Shown: positions 49,621 through 60,371, numbered from the stretch's first letter. The stretch: DNA of 64,000 bases from an uncultured Prevotella sp. (GCA_900540375.1 UQFS01000004.1:62001-126000); one strand, 5' to 3'. Notes: generated from the sequence alone by a model not told the origin. Made by a program: numbers and translations.

Positions 49621-51039
49621 ATGGAAGAGATATTTTCAGCAGATGGTTGGCTTAACACCGCGATCACCTATATAAACAATGTGTTGTGGACCTACGTCCT
49701 TGTAGCTGTCCTCATCGCTTGCGCCGTACTGTTCACGATCAAGACGCGTGGCGTGCAGTTCCGCATGATTGGCGAGATGATACGTCTGTTGGGCGACTCC
49801 ACGAAGAAAACCCATGAGAAACACGTCTCGTCGTTCGAAGCTTTCGCCGTGTCCATAGCCTCCCGTGTGGGTACCGGCAACCTCGCCGGTGTGGCTACAG
49901 CCATTGCGGTAGGTGGACCGGGTGCCATCTTCTGGATGTGGGTCATCGCCCTGCTTGGTTCGGCTACCGCCTTCGTGGAGTCTACGCTGGCCCAACTCTA
50001 TAAGCGCAAGACCAAGGGAAGCTATATCGGCGGCCCCGCCTATTATATGATGTTTGGCTTGCACAAGCGCTGGATGGCGCGTCTTTACGCTGTACTGATC
50101 ACCGTCACCTTTTGCATGGCCTATATCTCCATCCAGAGCAACACCATCTGCGGAGCCATGCAGGGAGCCTTTGGCGTGCAGCCCTGGGTGATGGGACTTA
50201 TCCTTGTAGCGCTCTCCACAGCCTGCGTCTTTGGCGGTATCAACCGCATCGCAAAGGTCAGCAGCATCTTCGTGCCCGTGATGGCTGTGCTCTATATCCT
50301 CCTGGCGCTGGTCATCCTTGCCATGAACATTCAGCTTGTGCCCCGCATGTTCGCCATTATCATTGAGAATGCCTTTGGTCTCCGACAGTTCACCGGCGGC
50401 ACTTTTGGCGCCATGATGATGACAGGTATCAAGCGCGGGCTGTTCTCCAACGAGGCCGGTGAAGGCTCCGCAGCCTGTGCGGCCAGCATCGCCGATGTCA
50501 GTCATCCTGTCAAGCAAGGACTGGTGCAGGCGCTCAGCGTCTTCACCGACACGCTGCTCATCTGCAGCTGCACCGCCTTTATCATCCTGCTCAGCGGCGT
50601 GTACACTGACAACAGTCTCAATGGCATTCAGCTTACCCAGAACGCCTTGCAGCACGAGATAGGCACTGCCGGCCCTACGTTTGTCGCCGTAGCTATCTTC
50701 ATGTTTGCCTTCTCGTCGATCATCGGAAACTACACCTATGGTGAGATGAACGTGAAGTTCCTCACCGCCGACCGCCGTTGGCTGACCTTCGTGCGGGTGA
50801 TGAACGGTATTGTCATGGTGCTTTTCGGCGCTTTGGCCAGTCTCGACTTGGTGTGGAATCTTGGCGATCTGTTTATGGGTTGCATCACGCTGTGCAACCT
50901 TTTTGCCATCGTCAAGCTCCATCCGCGTGCTGTCTTCCTGCTGAAAGACTATATCCGGCAGAAACGTGCAGGCATCAAGAGCCCCACGTTTCATAAGAGT
51001 CAGATGCCGGAGATAGCCGATGAACTCAGTGCATGGTAG
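49621..51039 (+). CDS. Alanine/glycine:sodium symporter (AGCS family)
   Basis: Imports small neutral amino acids with Na+. A 472-residue protein with about ten membrane helices and family motifs FAVSIASRVGTGNLAGVATA (near residue 78), GGPGAIFWMW, and GMKRG-type TGIKRGLFSNEAGEGSAA near residue 270. Single gene with its own -7 box. Confidence 0.93.
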   Translation: MEEIFSADGWLNTAITYINNVLWTYVLVAVLIACAVLFTIKTRGVQFRMIGEMIRLLGDSTKKTHEKHVSSFEAFAVSIASRVGTGNLAGVATAIAVGGPGAIFWMWVIALLGSATAFVESTLAQLYKRKTKGSYIGGPAYYMMFGLHKRWMARLYAVLITVTFCMAYISIQSNTICGAMQGAFGVQPWVMGLILVALSTACVFGGINRIAKVSSIFVPVMAVLYILLALVILAMNIQLVPRMFAIIIENAFGLRQFTGGTFGAMMMTGIKRGLFSNEAGEGSAACAASIADVSHPVKQGLVQALSVFTDTLLICSCTAFIILLSGVYTDNSLNGIQLTQNALQHEIGTAGPTFVAVAIFMFAFSSIIGNYTYGEMNVKFLTADRRWLTFVRVMNGIVMVLFGALASLDLVWNLGDLFMGCITLCNLFAIVKLHPRAVFLLKDYIRQKRAGIKSPTFHKSQMPEIADELSAW

Positions 51040-51386
51040 AAACGTTGTGGTGTAAAAAACGATCTGTTGACTTGCTTTTTTATATCAAATGATAGAATAA
51101 TCGGCTTTTTACTTAGATTCTTTAGCGAAAGTTTGGGAGTTTGCATATTTTGATATAACTTTGCAACTGTATTTAAAAATACGTAAAAAGACTGGTTGCT
51201 TACTTGTTAACACCACAAGAAGTACTGTATCATTTTAGAATGAAAATACTCAAATAGGTCATGAAAGGAGGTTTATAAGACATAGATCGTCTGATTAATG
51301 AGTGCGCGAAAGAGAGAGAAGTAGTATTTGGACAAAGAAGATTAGAACACAATTAATATTTTTTATTTAAAATTCAAAGAGAGTCT
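51040..51386. other. 347-base region upstream of the SusC gene, with a long leader
   Basis: The promoter lies at 51132-51163. About 220 bases of transcribed leader follow, A/T-rich and without an obvious strong hairpin. Very short open frames exist in it (for example MKGGL from 51261) with no clear role. Confidence 0.6.
51132..51163 (+). promoter_or_regulatory. Promoter of the SusCD operon
   Basis: TTTG (51132-51135), a 20-base spacer, TAACTTTG (51156-51163). Confidence 0.7.
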
Positions 51387-54300
51387 ATGAAGAAAAGGTT
51401 AAGTATGATCCTTGCCTGTCTGTTCCTCTTTGTGGGTATGGCATTAGCCCAAACGACGATTACGGGCACGGTCATATCGCAGGAAGACGGTGAACCGATC
51501 ATCGGAGCCTCTGTCATGGTAGACGGGGGAAGTAAAGTCGGTACAGTCACAGACGCCGACGGACATTTTACGCTATCAGTGCCAGTGGGAAAGAAGCTGG
51601 TGATCAGCTACATTGGCATGAAGAGCCAGACTGTGGCCGCCAAGCCCAACATGAAAGTTACACTGCAGTCCGACGACCGCACTTTGGGAGAAGTCGTGGT
51701 CACCGGTATGACCACCCAGGACAAGCGCCTGTTCTCCGGTGCTGCCACAAAGATCGACGCGTCCAAGGCCAAACTCGACGGTATGGCTGATATCAGCCGC
51801 TCTCTTGAAGGCCGTGCTGCCGGTGTGAGCGTACAGAACGTCTCCGGAACCTTTGGTACAGCGCCGAAGATCCGCGTGCGCGGTGCTACCTCTATTTTCG
51901 GCAGCAGCAAACCGCTGTGGGTCGTTGACGGCGTGATCATGGAGGACATCACCGATGTGGATGCCAGCTCACTGTCTTCCGGTGACGCCAAGACGCTGAT
52001 CTCCTCCGCCATCGCCGGACTCAACGCCGACGACATCGAGAGTTTCCAGATCCTGAAAGACGGTTCCGCCACATCTATCTATGGCGCACGTGCTATGGCC
52101 GGTGTGATTGTCGTGACCACCAAGAAAGGTAAGGCCGGACAAAGCCACATCAGCTACACCGGTGAGTATACCATGCGTCTGAAACCCAGCTACCGCAACT
52201 TCAACATCATGAACTCCCAGGACCAGATGGGAGTGTATCAGGAGTTGCAAAAGAAAGGCTACCTCAATTACGCTGAGACAGCCAATGCCATGAACAGCGG
52301 TGTCTACGGACGCATGTATGAGCTCCTTTCCCAATATGATGCCACAAAAGGCCAGTTCACTCTGGAAAACACTGAAGCAGCCAAGAATGCTTATCTGCGC
52401 GCTGCCGAATACCGCAACACCGACTGGTTTGACGAACTGTTCTCTACCGCCATCATGCACAATCACAGCGTGAGTGTCTCCGGCGGTACAGACAGGGCGA
52501 AGTACTATGCCTCCCTGTCTGCCATGTTCGACCCGGGATGGTATAAGTCAAGCAAGGTGCAGCGCTACACTGCCAACATCAACACCACATACACCATCAA
52601 CAAGCATGTTGATGTCAACCTCATCGGCAATGCTTCTTACCGTAAGCAAAAGGCCCCTGGATCGCTGAGCCGCTCCATTGACCCGGTCAGCGGAGGTGTC
52701 AGCCGTGACTTCGACATCAACCCCTATTCTTATGCGTTGAACACTTCACGCACGCTTGACCCCAACGAGTACTATACCCGCAACTACGCCAAGTTCAACA
52801 TCTTTAATGAACTGACCAACAACTACATGGATCTCAATGTTCACGACTTCCGTGTACAGGCAAGCATTGACTATAAGCCTATCGACAAGGTGAAGATCAC
52901 TGCCCTGGCCGCTGTCAAGAGTGCCTCGTCAGCCATGGAGCACTACGTCAAGGACAACTCCAACCAGGCTCTGGCCTACCGCGCCATGGGCACCACGACC
53001 ATCCGCGACAACAACCCTTACCTCTACACTGATCCCGACAACCAGTTTGCTTTGCCTGTCAGTATTCTGGAGTACGGTGGTATCTATGACCGCACGGACA
53101 ACAGCTTTTTTGGTTGGGATTCACGCCTGTCGGCTTCTTACAACGATGTCTTCAACGACTCGCATATTGTCAACCTCTATGCCGGTATGGAGACCAACTG
53201 CGTGGACCGCAAGCAGACGTGGGGCCGCGGCTGGGGCATGCAGTTCTATGACGGCGAGATTCCCTTCTTCAACTACATGGCCTTCAAGAAATGGCAGGAG
53301 CAGGGTACCGACTACTATACAATGTCCAACACCCACATCCGCAGCATAGCCTACTTCGGCACCGGCACCTATTCTTATAAGGGACGCTACCAGGTCACCG
53401 GCACCTTCCGTTACGAGGGTACCAACTATCTGGGCAAGGCCACATCAGCCCGCTGGTTGCCTACCTACAACGTCTCCGGTGCTTGGAATGCACACGAGGA
53501 GAGCTGGTTCAGCGATGCGTTCAAGAATGCGCTCACACATGCCACGCTACGTCTGAGCTACTCGCTTACCGGCGACCGCCCGCCTGTGACCAACTCCCTG
53601 CCCGTCTTCACCGCCACCGTGCCCTGGCGTCCGTTTACGACCATCCAGGAGAAAGGATACGGCGAGGAGATCGGCAACAGCGACCTGACCTATGAGAAAA
53701 AGCGCGAGTTCAACGTCGGTCTGGATCTGGGCTTCCTCAACAACCGCATCAATCTGACCACCGACTTCTACTGGCGCCGCAACAAAGACCTCATCGGCTA
53801 TGTCAACAGTCCGCTCTACGGACCTTGGAATCTGGCTAACGTCGCCGCTATGAAGTCTAATGGTATTGAGGTTTCGTTGAGCACGACCAACATCAAGACC
53901 GAGGATTTCAGTTGGGAGACCAACTTCATCTACTCCTGGACACATAACGAGATTACGAGCCTCTTCTCTCAGGCCCGTATCATCGACCTTGTGCAGGGTA
54001 CCGGATACAGCATGGTGGGCTATCCTGCCAACTCTATCTTCAGCATCCCCTTTGCAGGGCTGAACCGCGAGGGACTGCCTACGTTCTATGACGAGAACGG
54101 AAAAGTCACCACTTCCGGCATCTACTTGCAGGAACGTGACCCCGACAAGATGGGATTTCTGAAATACGAGGGACCTGCAGAGCCGACAACAACGGGATCT
54201 TTGGGCAATCTCTTCCGCTACAAGAACTGGGAGCTCAACGTGTTCATCACCTATAGCTTCGGCAATAAGGTGCGTCTCGACCCTGTCTTCAGCAACGAGT

Positions 54301-54698
54301 ATGACGACCTGACCTCCACACCGAAGGAATTCCGCAACCGCTGGACTCACGCCGGCGATGAGAAGGTGACCGGCATCCCCGTCATTGCCAGCAGGCGCCA
54401 GAACAAAAACGACAGTGAGCTCAAGGTGGCTTACAATTGCTACAACTACTCTTCGGAGCGCATCGCCAAGGGCGACTTCATCCGCATGAAGGAGATGTCG
54501 TTGGGTTATAACTTCCCCCAGAAGCTTATCAATCCTTTAGGGGTGAACAGCCTTTCGCTGAAATTGCAGGCTACCAACCTCTTCCTCATCTACGCCGACA
54601 AGAAGCTCAACGGACAGGATCCTGAGTTCTTCAACACCGGCGGTGTGGCTGCTCCTACACCGAAGCAGTTCACCCTGACTTTAAGATTAGGTCTTTAA
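51387..54698 (+). CDS. SusC/RagA-family TonB-linked outer-membrane transporter
   Basis: A 1103-residue barrel of the SusC class. Signal peptide (ending GMALAQ), carboxypeptidase-regulatory-like domain (about residues 22-95, TITGTVISQEDGEPIIGASV), then the SusC plug signature (LDGMADISRSLEGRAAGVSV, KIRVRGATSIFGSSKPLWVV, SATSIYGARAMAGVIVVTTK), then the barrel. It pairs with the SusD-like lipoprotein encoded 20 bases downstream. No ECF or hybrid regulator gene is adjacent. Confidence 0.95.
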   Translation: MKKRLSMILACLFLFVGMALAQTTITGTVISQEDGEPIIGASVMVDGGSKVGTVTDADGHFTLSVPVGKKLVISYIGMKSQTVAAKPNMKVTLQSDDRTLGEVVVTGMTTQDKRLFSGAATKIDASKAKLDGMADISRSLEGRAAGVSVQNVSGTFGTAPKIRVRGATSIFGSSKPLWVVDGVIMEDITDVDASSLSSGDAKTLISSAIAGLNADDIESFQILKDGSATSIYGARAMAGVIVVTTKKGKAGQSHISYTGEYTMRLKPSYRNFNIMNSQDQMGVYQELQKKGYLNYAETANAMNSGVYGRMYELLSQYDATKGQFTLENTEAAKNAYLRAAEYRNTDWFDELFSTAIMHNHSVSVSGGTDRAKYYASLSAMFDPGWYKSSKVQRYTANINTTYTINKHVDVNLIGNASYRKQKAPGSLSRSIDPVSGGVSRDFDINPYSYALNTSRTLDPNEYYTRNYAKFNIFNELTNNYMDLNVHDFRVQASIDYKPIDKVKITALAAVKSASSAMEHYVKDNSNQALAYRAMGTTTIRDNNPYLYTDPDNQFALPVSILEYGGIYDRTDNSFFGWDSRLSASYNDVFNDSHIVNLYAGMETNCVDRKQTWGRGWGMQFYDGEIPFFNYMAFKKWQEQGTDYYTMSNTHIRSIAYFGTGTYSYKGRYQVTGTFRYEGTNYLGKATSARWLPTYNVSGAWNAHEESWFSDAFKNALTHATLRLSYSLTGDRPPVTNSLPVFTATVPWRPFTTIQEKGYGEEIGNSDLTYEKKREFNVGLDLGFLNNRINLTTDFYWRRNKDLIGYVNSPLYGPWNLANVAAMKSNGIEVSLSTTNIKTEDFSWETNFIYSWTHNEITSLFSQARIIDLVQGTGYSMVGYPANSIFSIPFAGLNREGLPTFYDENGKVTTSGIYLQERDPDKMGFLKYEGPAEPTTTGSLGNLFRYKNWELNVFITYSFGNKVRLDPVFSNEYDDLTSTPKEFRNRWTHAGDEKVTGIPVIASRRQNKNDSELKVAYNCYNYSSERIAKGDFIRMKEMSLGYNFPQKLINPLGVNSLSLKLQATNLFLIYADKKLNGQDPEFFNTGGVAAPTPKQFTLTLRLGL

Positions 54699-54718
54699 CC
54701 CTCAGAATCGAATAAGAC

Positions 54719-56344
54719 ATGAAACTAAAAAATATCATATATACCGGTACGGCGGTTGCCACACTGCTGGCATCGATGACATCCTGCTCTGACTTCCTGG
54801 ACAAGATGCCCGACAACCGCACACAGATGGACGCGCCCGCCAAGGTCGCCGGACTGCTGACTACCGCATACAACACCAACAGCAATCTGGTAATGAACGA
54901 GCTGATGTCCGACAACATGGACTACATGGGCCCGCGGAACAGTCTTGGCGACCGAGAGGGCGACATGATGTATTTCTGGAAGGAGGACAAGGAAAACGGC
55001 AATGACTCGCCCGAAGACCTGTGGAATAAGCTCAACAAGTGCGTTGGAAAGGCCAACCAGGCCTTGTCCAGTATCGAAGAGCTCGGTGGAGCCACGACCG
55101 ATGAGCTGCGCAATACCAAGGGCGAGGCCCTGATGCTGCGCGCCTATAACAGTTTCCTGCTCACCAACGAGTTCTGCATGGCCTACAACAGTAAGACGAG
55201 TGACAGGGACATGGGGGTGTACTACAGCAAACAAGTGGAAAGCATGGTCGACAAAGACGGCCATCAGAAAGAGCGTGGTACAGTGGCAGAGGACTATGCC
55301 AGCATGGAGGCAGACATTGAGGCTGGTATTCCTCTTATCAACGACAACTACACTATTCCCAAGTACCACTTCAACAAGAAGGCAGCCTACGCCTTTGCCC
55401 TCCGCTTCTATCTCTACTATGAGAAGTGGGACAAGGCCAAGAAATATGCCGACCTGTTGTTGGGCAGCAACCCCGGCGCATCTTTGCGCAACTATGCCGA
55501 ACTGGAGGCTATGCCGCTGAGCACCTCCGACCAGACCGTAAAGATCGGTGAGGCCTATTGCAGCGCTGAGAAGGAGTGCAACCTGCTCATTCAGACCAGC
55601 ACCAGCAATGCCGGGTTGGCTTTGGGACCGTGGAGATATTATAGGCGCTATGCCCACACCAACTATCTCGCTGAGACGGAAGGTGTTTCCAGCAACAATG
55701 TGTGGGGTAACCTGAACAATATCATCTGGCATCCGTTCACCAACAATCAGGGCGAGAGCGATTACTCTGTCATTATGAAGATCCCGTTTGAATTTGAGTA
55801 CACCGACCAGGTAAAAGGCGTAGGCTATCGCCACGCCCTGAACGTCAGCTTCACCATGGGTGAGGCGCTGCTCAACCGTGCCGAGGCAGAGATTATGCTT
55901 AAAGACTACCAGGCCGCTTGCACCGACATGAACACGTGGATGCACAACTACTTCAACACCGACTCAGTGCTCACGCCCGAGAGCGTACAGAAGTATTTCA
56001 ACAGCATCCCCTACGCCTACAGCGATGCCGCCAAGATGACGGCCAGCCCTAAGAAGCATCTGCATCCCCGCTTTACCATCGATGCGGAAGGCTCTGTACA
56101 GGAAAGCATGTTGCAGTGCTTACTTGACCTGCGCCGCATCGAGACCTTGCATCAAGGACTCCGCTGGTTCGACATCAAGCGATACAATATAGAGATCCCG
56201 CGCCGGCAGATTGGTGCTGACGGCACACCAGAGAAGAACCTCGACTGGCTCAAGCAGGATGATCCCCGTATGGCTGTGCAGATTCCGTTGAGTATTGTGA
56301 GTGCCGGTGTTCCTAAGAACCCACGCAATGGCAATGACGACTAA
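54719..56344 (+). CDS. SusD/RagB-family nutrient-binding lipoprotein
   Basis: A 541-residue surface lipoprotein (lipobox MTSCSD, Cys near residue 23) that forms the lid over the SusC barrel. RagB/SusD features include the N-terminal LDKMPDNRTQMDAP, the helical NKCVGKANQALSSIEEL and KGEALMLRAYNSFLLTNEF, and the C-terminal LLDLRRIETLHQGLRWFDIKRY. The substrate is unknown; the companions suggest peptide. Confidence 0.94.
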   Translation: MKLKNIIYTGTAVATLLASMTSCSDFLDKMPDNRTQMDAPAKVAGLLTTAYNTNSNLVMNELMSDNMDYMGPRNSLGDREGDMMYFWKEDKENGNDSPEDLWNKLNKCVGKANQALSSIEELGGATTDELRNTKGEALMLRAYNSFLLTNEFCMAYNSKTSDRDMGVYYSKQVESMVDKDGHQKERGTVAEDYASMEADIEAGIPLINDNYTIPKYHFNKKAAYAFALRFYLYYEKWDKAKKYADLLLGSNPGASLRNYAELEAMPLSTSDQTVKIGEAYCSAEKECNLLIQTSTSNAGLALGPWRYYRRYAHTNYLAETEGVSSNNVWGNLNNIIWHPFTNNQGESDYSVIMKIPFEFEYTDQVKGVGYRHALNVSFTMGEALLNRAEAEIMLKDYQAACTDMNTWMHNYFNTDSVLTPESVQKYFNSIPYAYSDAAKMTASPKKHLHPRFTIDAEGSVQESMLQCLLDLRRIETLHQGLRWFDIKRYNIEIPRRQIGADGTPEKNLDWLKQDDPRMAVQIPLSIVSAGVPKNPRNGNDD

Positions 56345-56367
56345 TAGACCTTTTTAAAAAAACAAGT

Positions 56368-57291
56368 ATGAAGAAATATATATTAGGCTTATCGCTTCTC
56401 TCGATGGTGGCAGCGGGACTGACCTCCTGCTCGGATGATAATCTCTCCGATCAGAGTGTCATCACCAACTCGAAGACCGAGCAGAACGATTTCGACAAGT
56501 GGCTCTATACCAACTTTGTCGTTCCGTTCAACATCGAGATACAATATCGCTACGATGACAAAGAGTCCGACATGCAGTACTATGACGTACCTGCCGACAT
56601 GAAGCAGTCGGTAGAGCTGGCACACATTATTAAATATACATGCGTGGATGCCTACACCGCAGCGGCCGGTATCAACTTCACACGTAATTACTTCCCGAAG
56701 CTCTTCAGCTTCCTCGGCGAGTTTGAGTATGACAACAACGGTACGATGAAGCTCGGTACCGCCGAGGGCGGCAAGAAGATCCGTCTGCTTGGCGTGAACC
56801 ATCTCGACGAGGTCATCAACAATCGTGCAGCTCTCGACGAGTACTATCTGAAGACCATCCACCACGAGTTTGTGCACATCGTCAACCAGACCAAGGACTA
56901 TCCGCGCGAGTTCGACAAAGTGACGGCTTCGGGCTATGTCAATGACTCTTGGAGCTCCAGCAAGTACGGCACCGGTTTCGCAAAGCGGGGCTTTGTCACT
57001 GCTTATTCACAGAAAGAGGGCCGTGAGGATTTTGCCGAAATGGTCAGTGAGTATGTCACCAAGTCACCCGAGCAATGGAAAGCCTTATTGGCCAAGTCAC
57101 TCGTCTATGATGCTACGACGGGTAAAGTCACTGACCATACGGGTTACGATGCTCTCATAAAGAAGCTCGATATCTGCAAGCGTTACTACAAGGAGTCTTT
57201 TGGCATCGACCTTGACAAGGTGCGTGATGAGGTGACCAGCCGCGAAAACAACGTAGTGAGCGGACATATTGATCTGACAAGTCTTAAATAG
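56368..57291 (+). CDS. Zinc metallopeptidase-like lipoprotein
   Basis: A 307-residue lipoprotein (lipobox LTSCSD) with the zinc-binding motif HHEFVHIVNQ (HEXXH, near residue 171) and a downstream acidic/His region. It resembles the putative zinc-binding metallopeptidases encoded beside SusCD pairs. Probably surface-exposed, trimming peptides before uptake or anchoring a protein substrate. 23 bases after the SusD gene. Confidence 0.85.
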   Translation: MKKYILGLSLLSMVAAGLTSCSDDNLSDQSVITNSKTEQNDFDKWLYTNFVVPFNIEIQYRYDDKESDMQYYDVPADMKQSVELAHIIKYTCVDAYTAAAGINFTRNYFPKLFSFLGEFEYDNNGTMKLGTAEGGKKIRLLGVNHLDEVINNRAALDEYYLKTIHHEFVHIVNQTKDYPREFDKVTASGYVNDSWSSSKYGTGFAKRGFVTAYSQKEGREDFAEMVSEYVTKSPEQWKALLAKSLVYDATTGKVTDHTGYDALIKKLDICKRYYKESFGIDLDKVRDEVTSRENNVVSGHIDLTSLK

Positions 57292-57308
57292 TTCAAGAAT
57301 TACAGGTT

Positions 57309-59012
57309 ATGAAAACAAACAAGATTCTATTATATACTTTGCTTGCCCTTCCGGCCTTGCTCATGCAGTCTTGCTTGAAAGACCAGGAAGACATCTTCGA
57401 CAAGCCTTACTCGCAGCGTATGGAGGAATACCTGCAAGCAGCGCAGGACTCACTGGTCAGCGCGCCATACGGCTGGGCCTTTGACTATTATCCGGAGAAC
57501 AACCAGAGCTATGGTGGCTTCACCTATACGATTGCCTTCTCAAAGGATGCTGACACGGTGCGATTCGAGAATAATCCTGATGATGGTAAGCTTGTCTCGC
57601 TCTACAAGATGAAGGAGGACGACGGTCCCGTGCTGTCCTTCGACACCTACAACAACTTCCTGCACAAGTACGCCACACCGTCCAATGGCAAGTATCAAGG
57701 CTACAAGGGCGACTTCGAGTTTGTCATCGACAGCGTAGGCAACGGCGTTGTCAAGGTGCACGGCAAGAAGACGGGCAACACCCTCTATCTGCGCAAGCTC
57801 ACTGAGCCGGCAAGCAGCTATATGGCCAAGGTGGTCGACATGGGCGACTCGTTCTTCCCTTCTGAAGTTGACCTCACTATCGGTGGAAAGCCGTATCAGA
57901 TTGTCTTCACTGACCTGACTAACCGCCAGGCCGACATCTACGAGGGTGGCCAGTATCTTACTACCAGCGCTTATAACTTCACCGACAAGGGCCTGCGCCT
58001 CTACCAGCCGCTGACAATCAATGGCGTCCGCGTCCAGGACTTCACCTACGACGACGACAAGCTCACGATGAGCGCAGAGGGCGTGCAGACGAGCAAGTTC
58101 ACCGTCTCGCCAACCGTCGTTGCCTCTATCTTCGGAGACATCCAGTCAGGGTATAATGGCAAGACGGCGACCAAGACCATTCCACATCTTGACCAATTCG
58201 ACGTGACGTGTGATGCTTCTTGGGTGCATATCAGCAAGAGTGGCAACAAGCTCACAGTCAAGGTTGACGCTACTACTGACACTAAGACGGCACGAAAGGC
58301 CAAGATAGTCTTTAAGAATGGCGACTATACGGCTTCGGTTAGTGCCATCCAGTACGAGCTCTCGGCACTCCTCGGCTCCTACAAGCTCAACTTCAAGGGT
58401 GGTTCCGAGTCGGCTACAATCGGCTATGGAAAGGCTGCCAACGGCTCGCAGGTTCTCTATCTGACTGTTCAGGGCGAGTATGCAACACTCGAGTTCCCAT
58501 TGATCTATCTCTCTGGCTCCCAAACACTGCTCATGCAGTCCGGACAGCTTATTGGTACCGCCACGACCAATAGTGGAGCTACTTATAGTCTCGGTAACGC
58601 GTTTATCTATGGTGGTGGCAGCTATTGGTCGAGCTATCGCGACAACTTCTTTGATATGTTTGCCATTGAGCCCAAAGAAGACGGAAACTTGAATATCTCG
58701 CTCCAAGGTGTCTTGCTTTACACTCAAGACGGCTCGTCACTGCAGTCCACAGGTATGAACGTGGAGGAAATCTTCATCGAGGCCTTCGAGTCTTATCCGT
58801 TCACTTCGTCAGGTATCCTCGGCTATCTGGAGCGTTGGACGAGCCCCGTGCTGGTGAAGACCGCTTCGGCACCTGCCAAGGGCAACGTGAGCACTGGCAA
58901 CATGGTTGGTAGCCGTGAGTACAAGATGCGTGCCATCAATCCCGTGCGCCGCTCCTACTTCGACTTCTCTACTTATCGCATGGAGTCGGCCAAGCAGTTT
59001 AAAATCAAATAA
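57309..59012 (+). CDS. DUF4302 domain lipoprotein
   Basis: A 567-residue lipoprotein (lipobox MQSCLK, Cys near residue 22). The N-terminal 260 residues match DUF4302 (FDKPYSQRMEEYLQAAQDSL, PYGWAFDYYPENNQSYGGF). A middle segment near residues 265-350 resembles a BACON-type beta domain (FDVTCDASWVHISKSGNKLT). Its function is unknown; such genes recur beside SusCD and zinc-peptidase genes. Confidence 0.8.
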   Translation: MKTNKILLYTLLALPALLMQSCLKDQEDIFDKPYSQRMEEYLQAAQDSLVSAPYGWAFDYYPENNQSYGGFTYTIAFSKDADTVRFENNPDDGKLVSLYKMKEDDGPVLSFDTYNNFLHKYATPSNGKYQGYKGDFEFVIDSVGNGVVKVHGKKTGNTLYLRKLTEPASSYMAKVVDMGDSFFPSEVDLTIGGKPYQIVFTDLTNRQADIYEGGQYLTTSAYNFTDKGLRLYQPLTINGVRVQDFTYDDDKLTMSAEGVQTSKFTVSPTVVASIFGDIQSGYNGKTATKTIPHLDQFDVTCDASWVHISKSGNKLTVKVDATTDTKTARKAKIVFKNGDYTASVSAIQYELSALLGSYKLNFKGGSESATIGYGKAANGSQVLYLTVQGEYATLEFPLIYLSGSQTLLMQSGQLIGTATTNSGATYSLGNAFIYGGGSYWSSYRDNFFDMFAIEPKEDGNLNISLQGVLLYTQDGSSLQSTGMNVEEIFIEAFESYPFTSSGILGYLERWTSPVLVKTASAPAKGNVSTGNMVGSREYKMRAINPVRRSYFDFSTYRMESAKQFKIK

Positions 59013-59023
59013 AGATTTGTCAC

Positions 59024-60343
59024 ATGAAAAAGATATTCAATATTTGTATGGTGCTCGTCGCCGCTGCCGCCACATTCACGGCGTGCAGCGATGACAATGC
59101 CGGCGAGCAATATCTGAGGGAGAACACGGTCGGAGTGGTCAACTCCAACCTCTCCTTCGATGCTGACGCTCACCAGGGTGGTGTGAAGTTCACGGCCCCT
59201 GCTGGCCAGACGGCCACCGCCACGGTCAACGCTGCTTGGGCCAAGGCCGAGGTGAAGGGCGACTCTGTCGTCGTCAACGTCGTCAACAACCCGCAGTTGG
59301 AGAGCCGCTCGGCCATGCTGACCATCAAGAGCGGGGCCGACTCCACCAATGTGCCTATCACGCAAAAAGGCTGCGAGTTCGCCTATAAGGGCAAGAGCGA
59401 CTACGCCATCGCTGACAAGGACACCACAATTGTGCTGCCCTTCAGCAAGGTGGGCGCAGAGCCCAAGCTGTTGAGCGACAACGACGACGCTCTGGCCAAG
59501 GTGGAACAGATCGACACGGCCTTCCTCGTCACCGTCAAGGCCAACACCACAGGCGAGCTGCGCCAGCTGAGCCTCTTCGTCGACAACCAGGGCGTGCAGG
59601 ACACCGTGTCGGTTCGTCAGGCTGAGCTCAAGGACTTTGTGGGCAAGTCATTCTACTTCACTGGCTACGACTTGTCGCAATTCACAGACTCGACTCTGTC
59701 GATTGACGAACTTTACGTGCAGTATACAGGTAGTCTTGCTCAATCTGGCAGCAAAGTGTATCTTCGACTTCCCGATGCAGGCATGAGTATTCCTTTGGTG
59801 TACAATCAGTCCACGTTGTCGTTCCAAGTCAAGGGAGACCAATTGACGAGCACGTTCAAGTATGATGGCAATACCTATCGCTTGTATACTTCTATTTGGG
59901 ACTTGACAGCCATGGACTTTGCCGATGAGTATAAGGAGAAACATGGTACTCCTATTAACAATAATTACTTCTGCACCCAGTATCTGTCTATGGATGCCTA
60001 TATGAACGCCGGTGCCACAACAAAGTTCAGCTATGTTGCCGGATCGTTTGAGAACCATCCCGGCAATGCAGCTTGGATAGCCTTATTGATGGCGTTCGCC
60101 AACTACCCATCCACACCTTTCGATGCCAATATACTTGGTATTGATGCCTACAAGTTAAAGTCGAATGGTGGACGATTGTTTGCAAGAGAGTTCAATAAGT
60201 TCTATCTCCCGAGTATCATTCATATCACAGGCATGACGGGTCAGGATAAGCACGTCCAGTTGCCGAATCTCAACCGTGCCAGTGCTCAGCGTGCCTTCTC
60301 CTTGTGCAAGGCACGTAAAGATATGCAGACTTTCAAGAAGTAA
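59024..60343 (+). CDS. Surface lipoprotein with BACON-like N-terminal domain
   Basis: A 439-residue lipoprotein (lipobox FTACSD, Cys near residue 21). Residues of about 35-115 look like a BACON beta-sandwich (AAWAKAEVKGDSVVVNVV... PITQKG); a second copy may follow to about 205. The C-terminal half (from SFYFTGYDLSQF) is unrecognised; its DNA is visibly less GC-rich than the first half. Last gene of the operon, followed by a terminator. Confidence 0.7.
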   Translation: MKKIFNICMVLVAAAATFTACSDDNAGEQYLRENTVGVVNSNLSFDADAHQGGVKFTAPAGQTATATVNAAWAKAEVKGDSVVVNVVNNPQLESRSAMLTIKSGADSTNVPITQKGCEFAYKGKSDYAIADKDTTIVLPFSKVGAEPKLLSDNDDALAKVEQIDTAFLVTVKANTTGELRQLSLFVDNQGVQDTVSVRQAELKDFVGKSFYFTGYDLSQFTDSTLSIDELYVQYTGSLAQSGSKVYLRLPDAGMSIPLVYNQSTLSFQVKGDQLTSTFKYDGNTYRLYTSIWDLTAMDFADEYKEKHGTPINNNYFCTQYLSMDAYMNAGATTKFSYVAGSFENHPGNAAWIALLMAFANYPSTPFDANILGIDAYKLKSNGGRLFAREFNKFYLPSIIHITGMTGQDKHVQLPNLNRASAQRAFSLCKARKDMQTFKK

Positions 60344-60371
60344 TTGTTTCTTGATAACATAAAGGAAGAAG

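Noticed and set aside
51264..51359. Possible gene remnant in the SusC leader
   Set aside because: One frame reads DRLINECAKEREVVFGQRRL, which looks protein-like, but I could not link it to a family and it has no start codon of its own.
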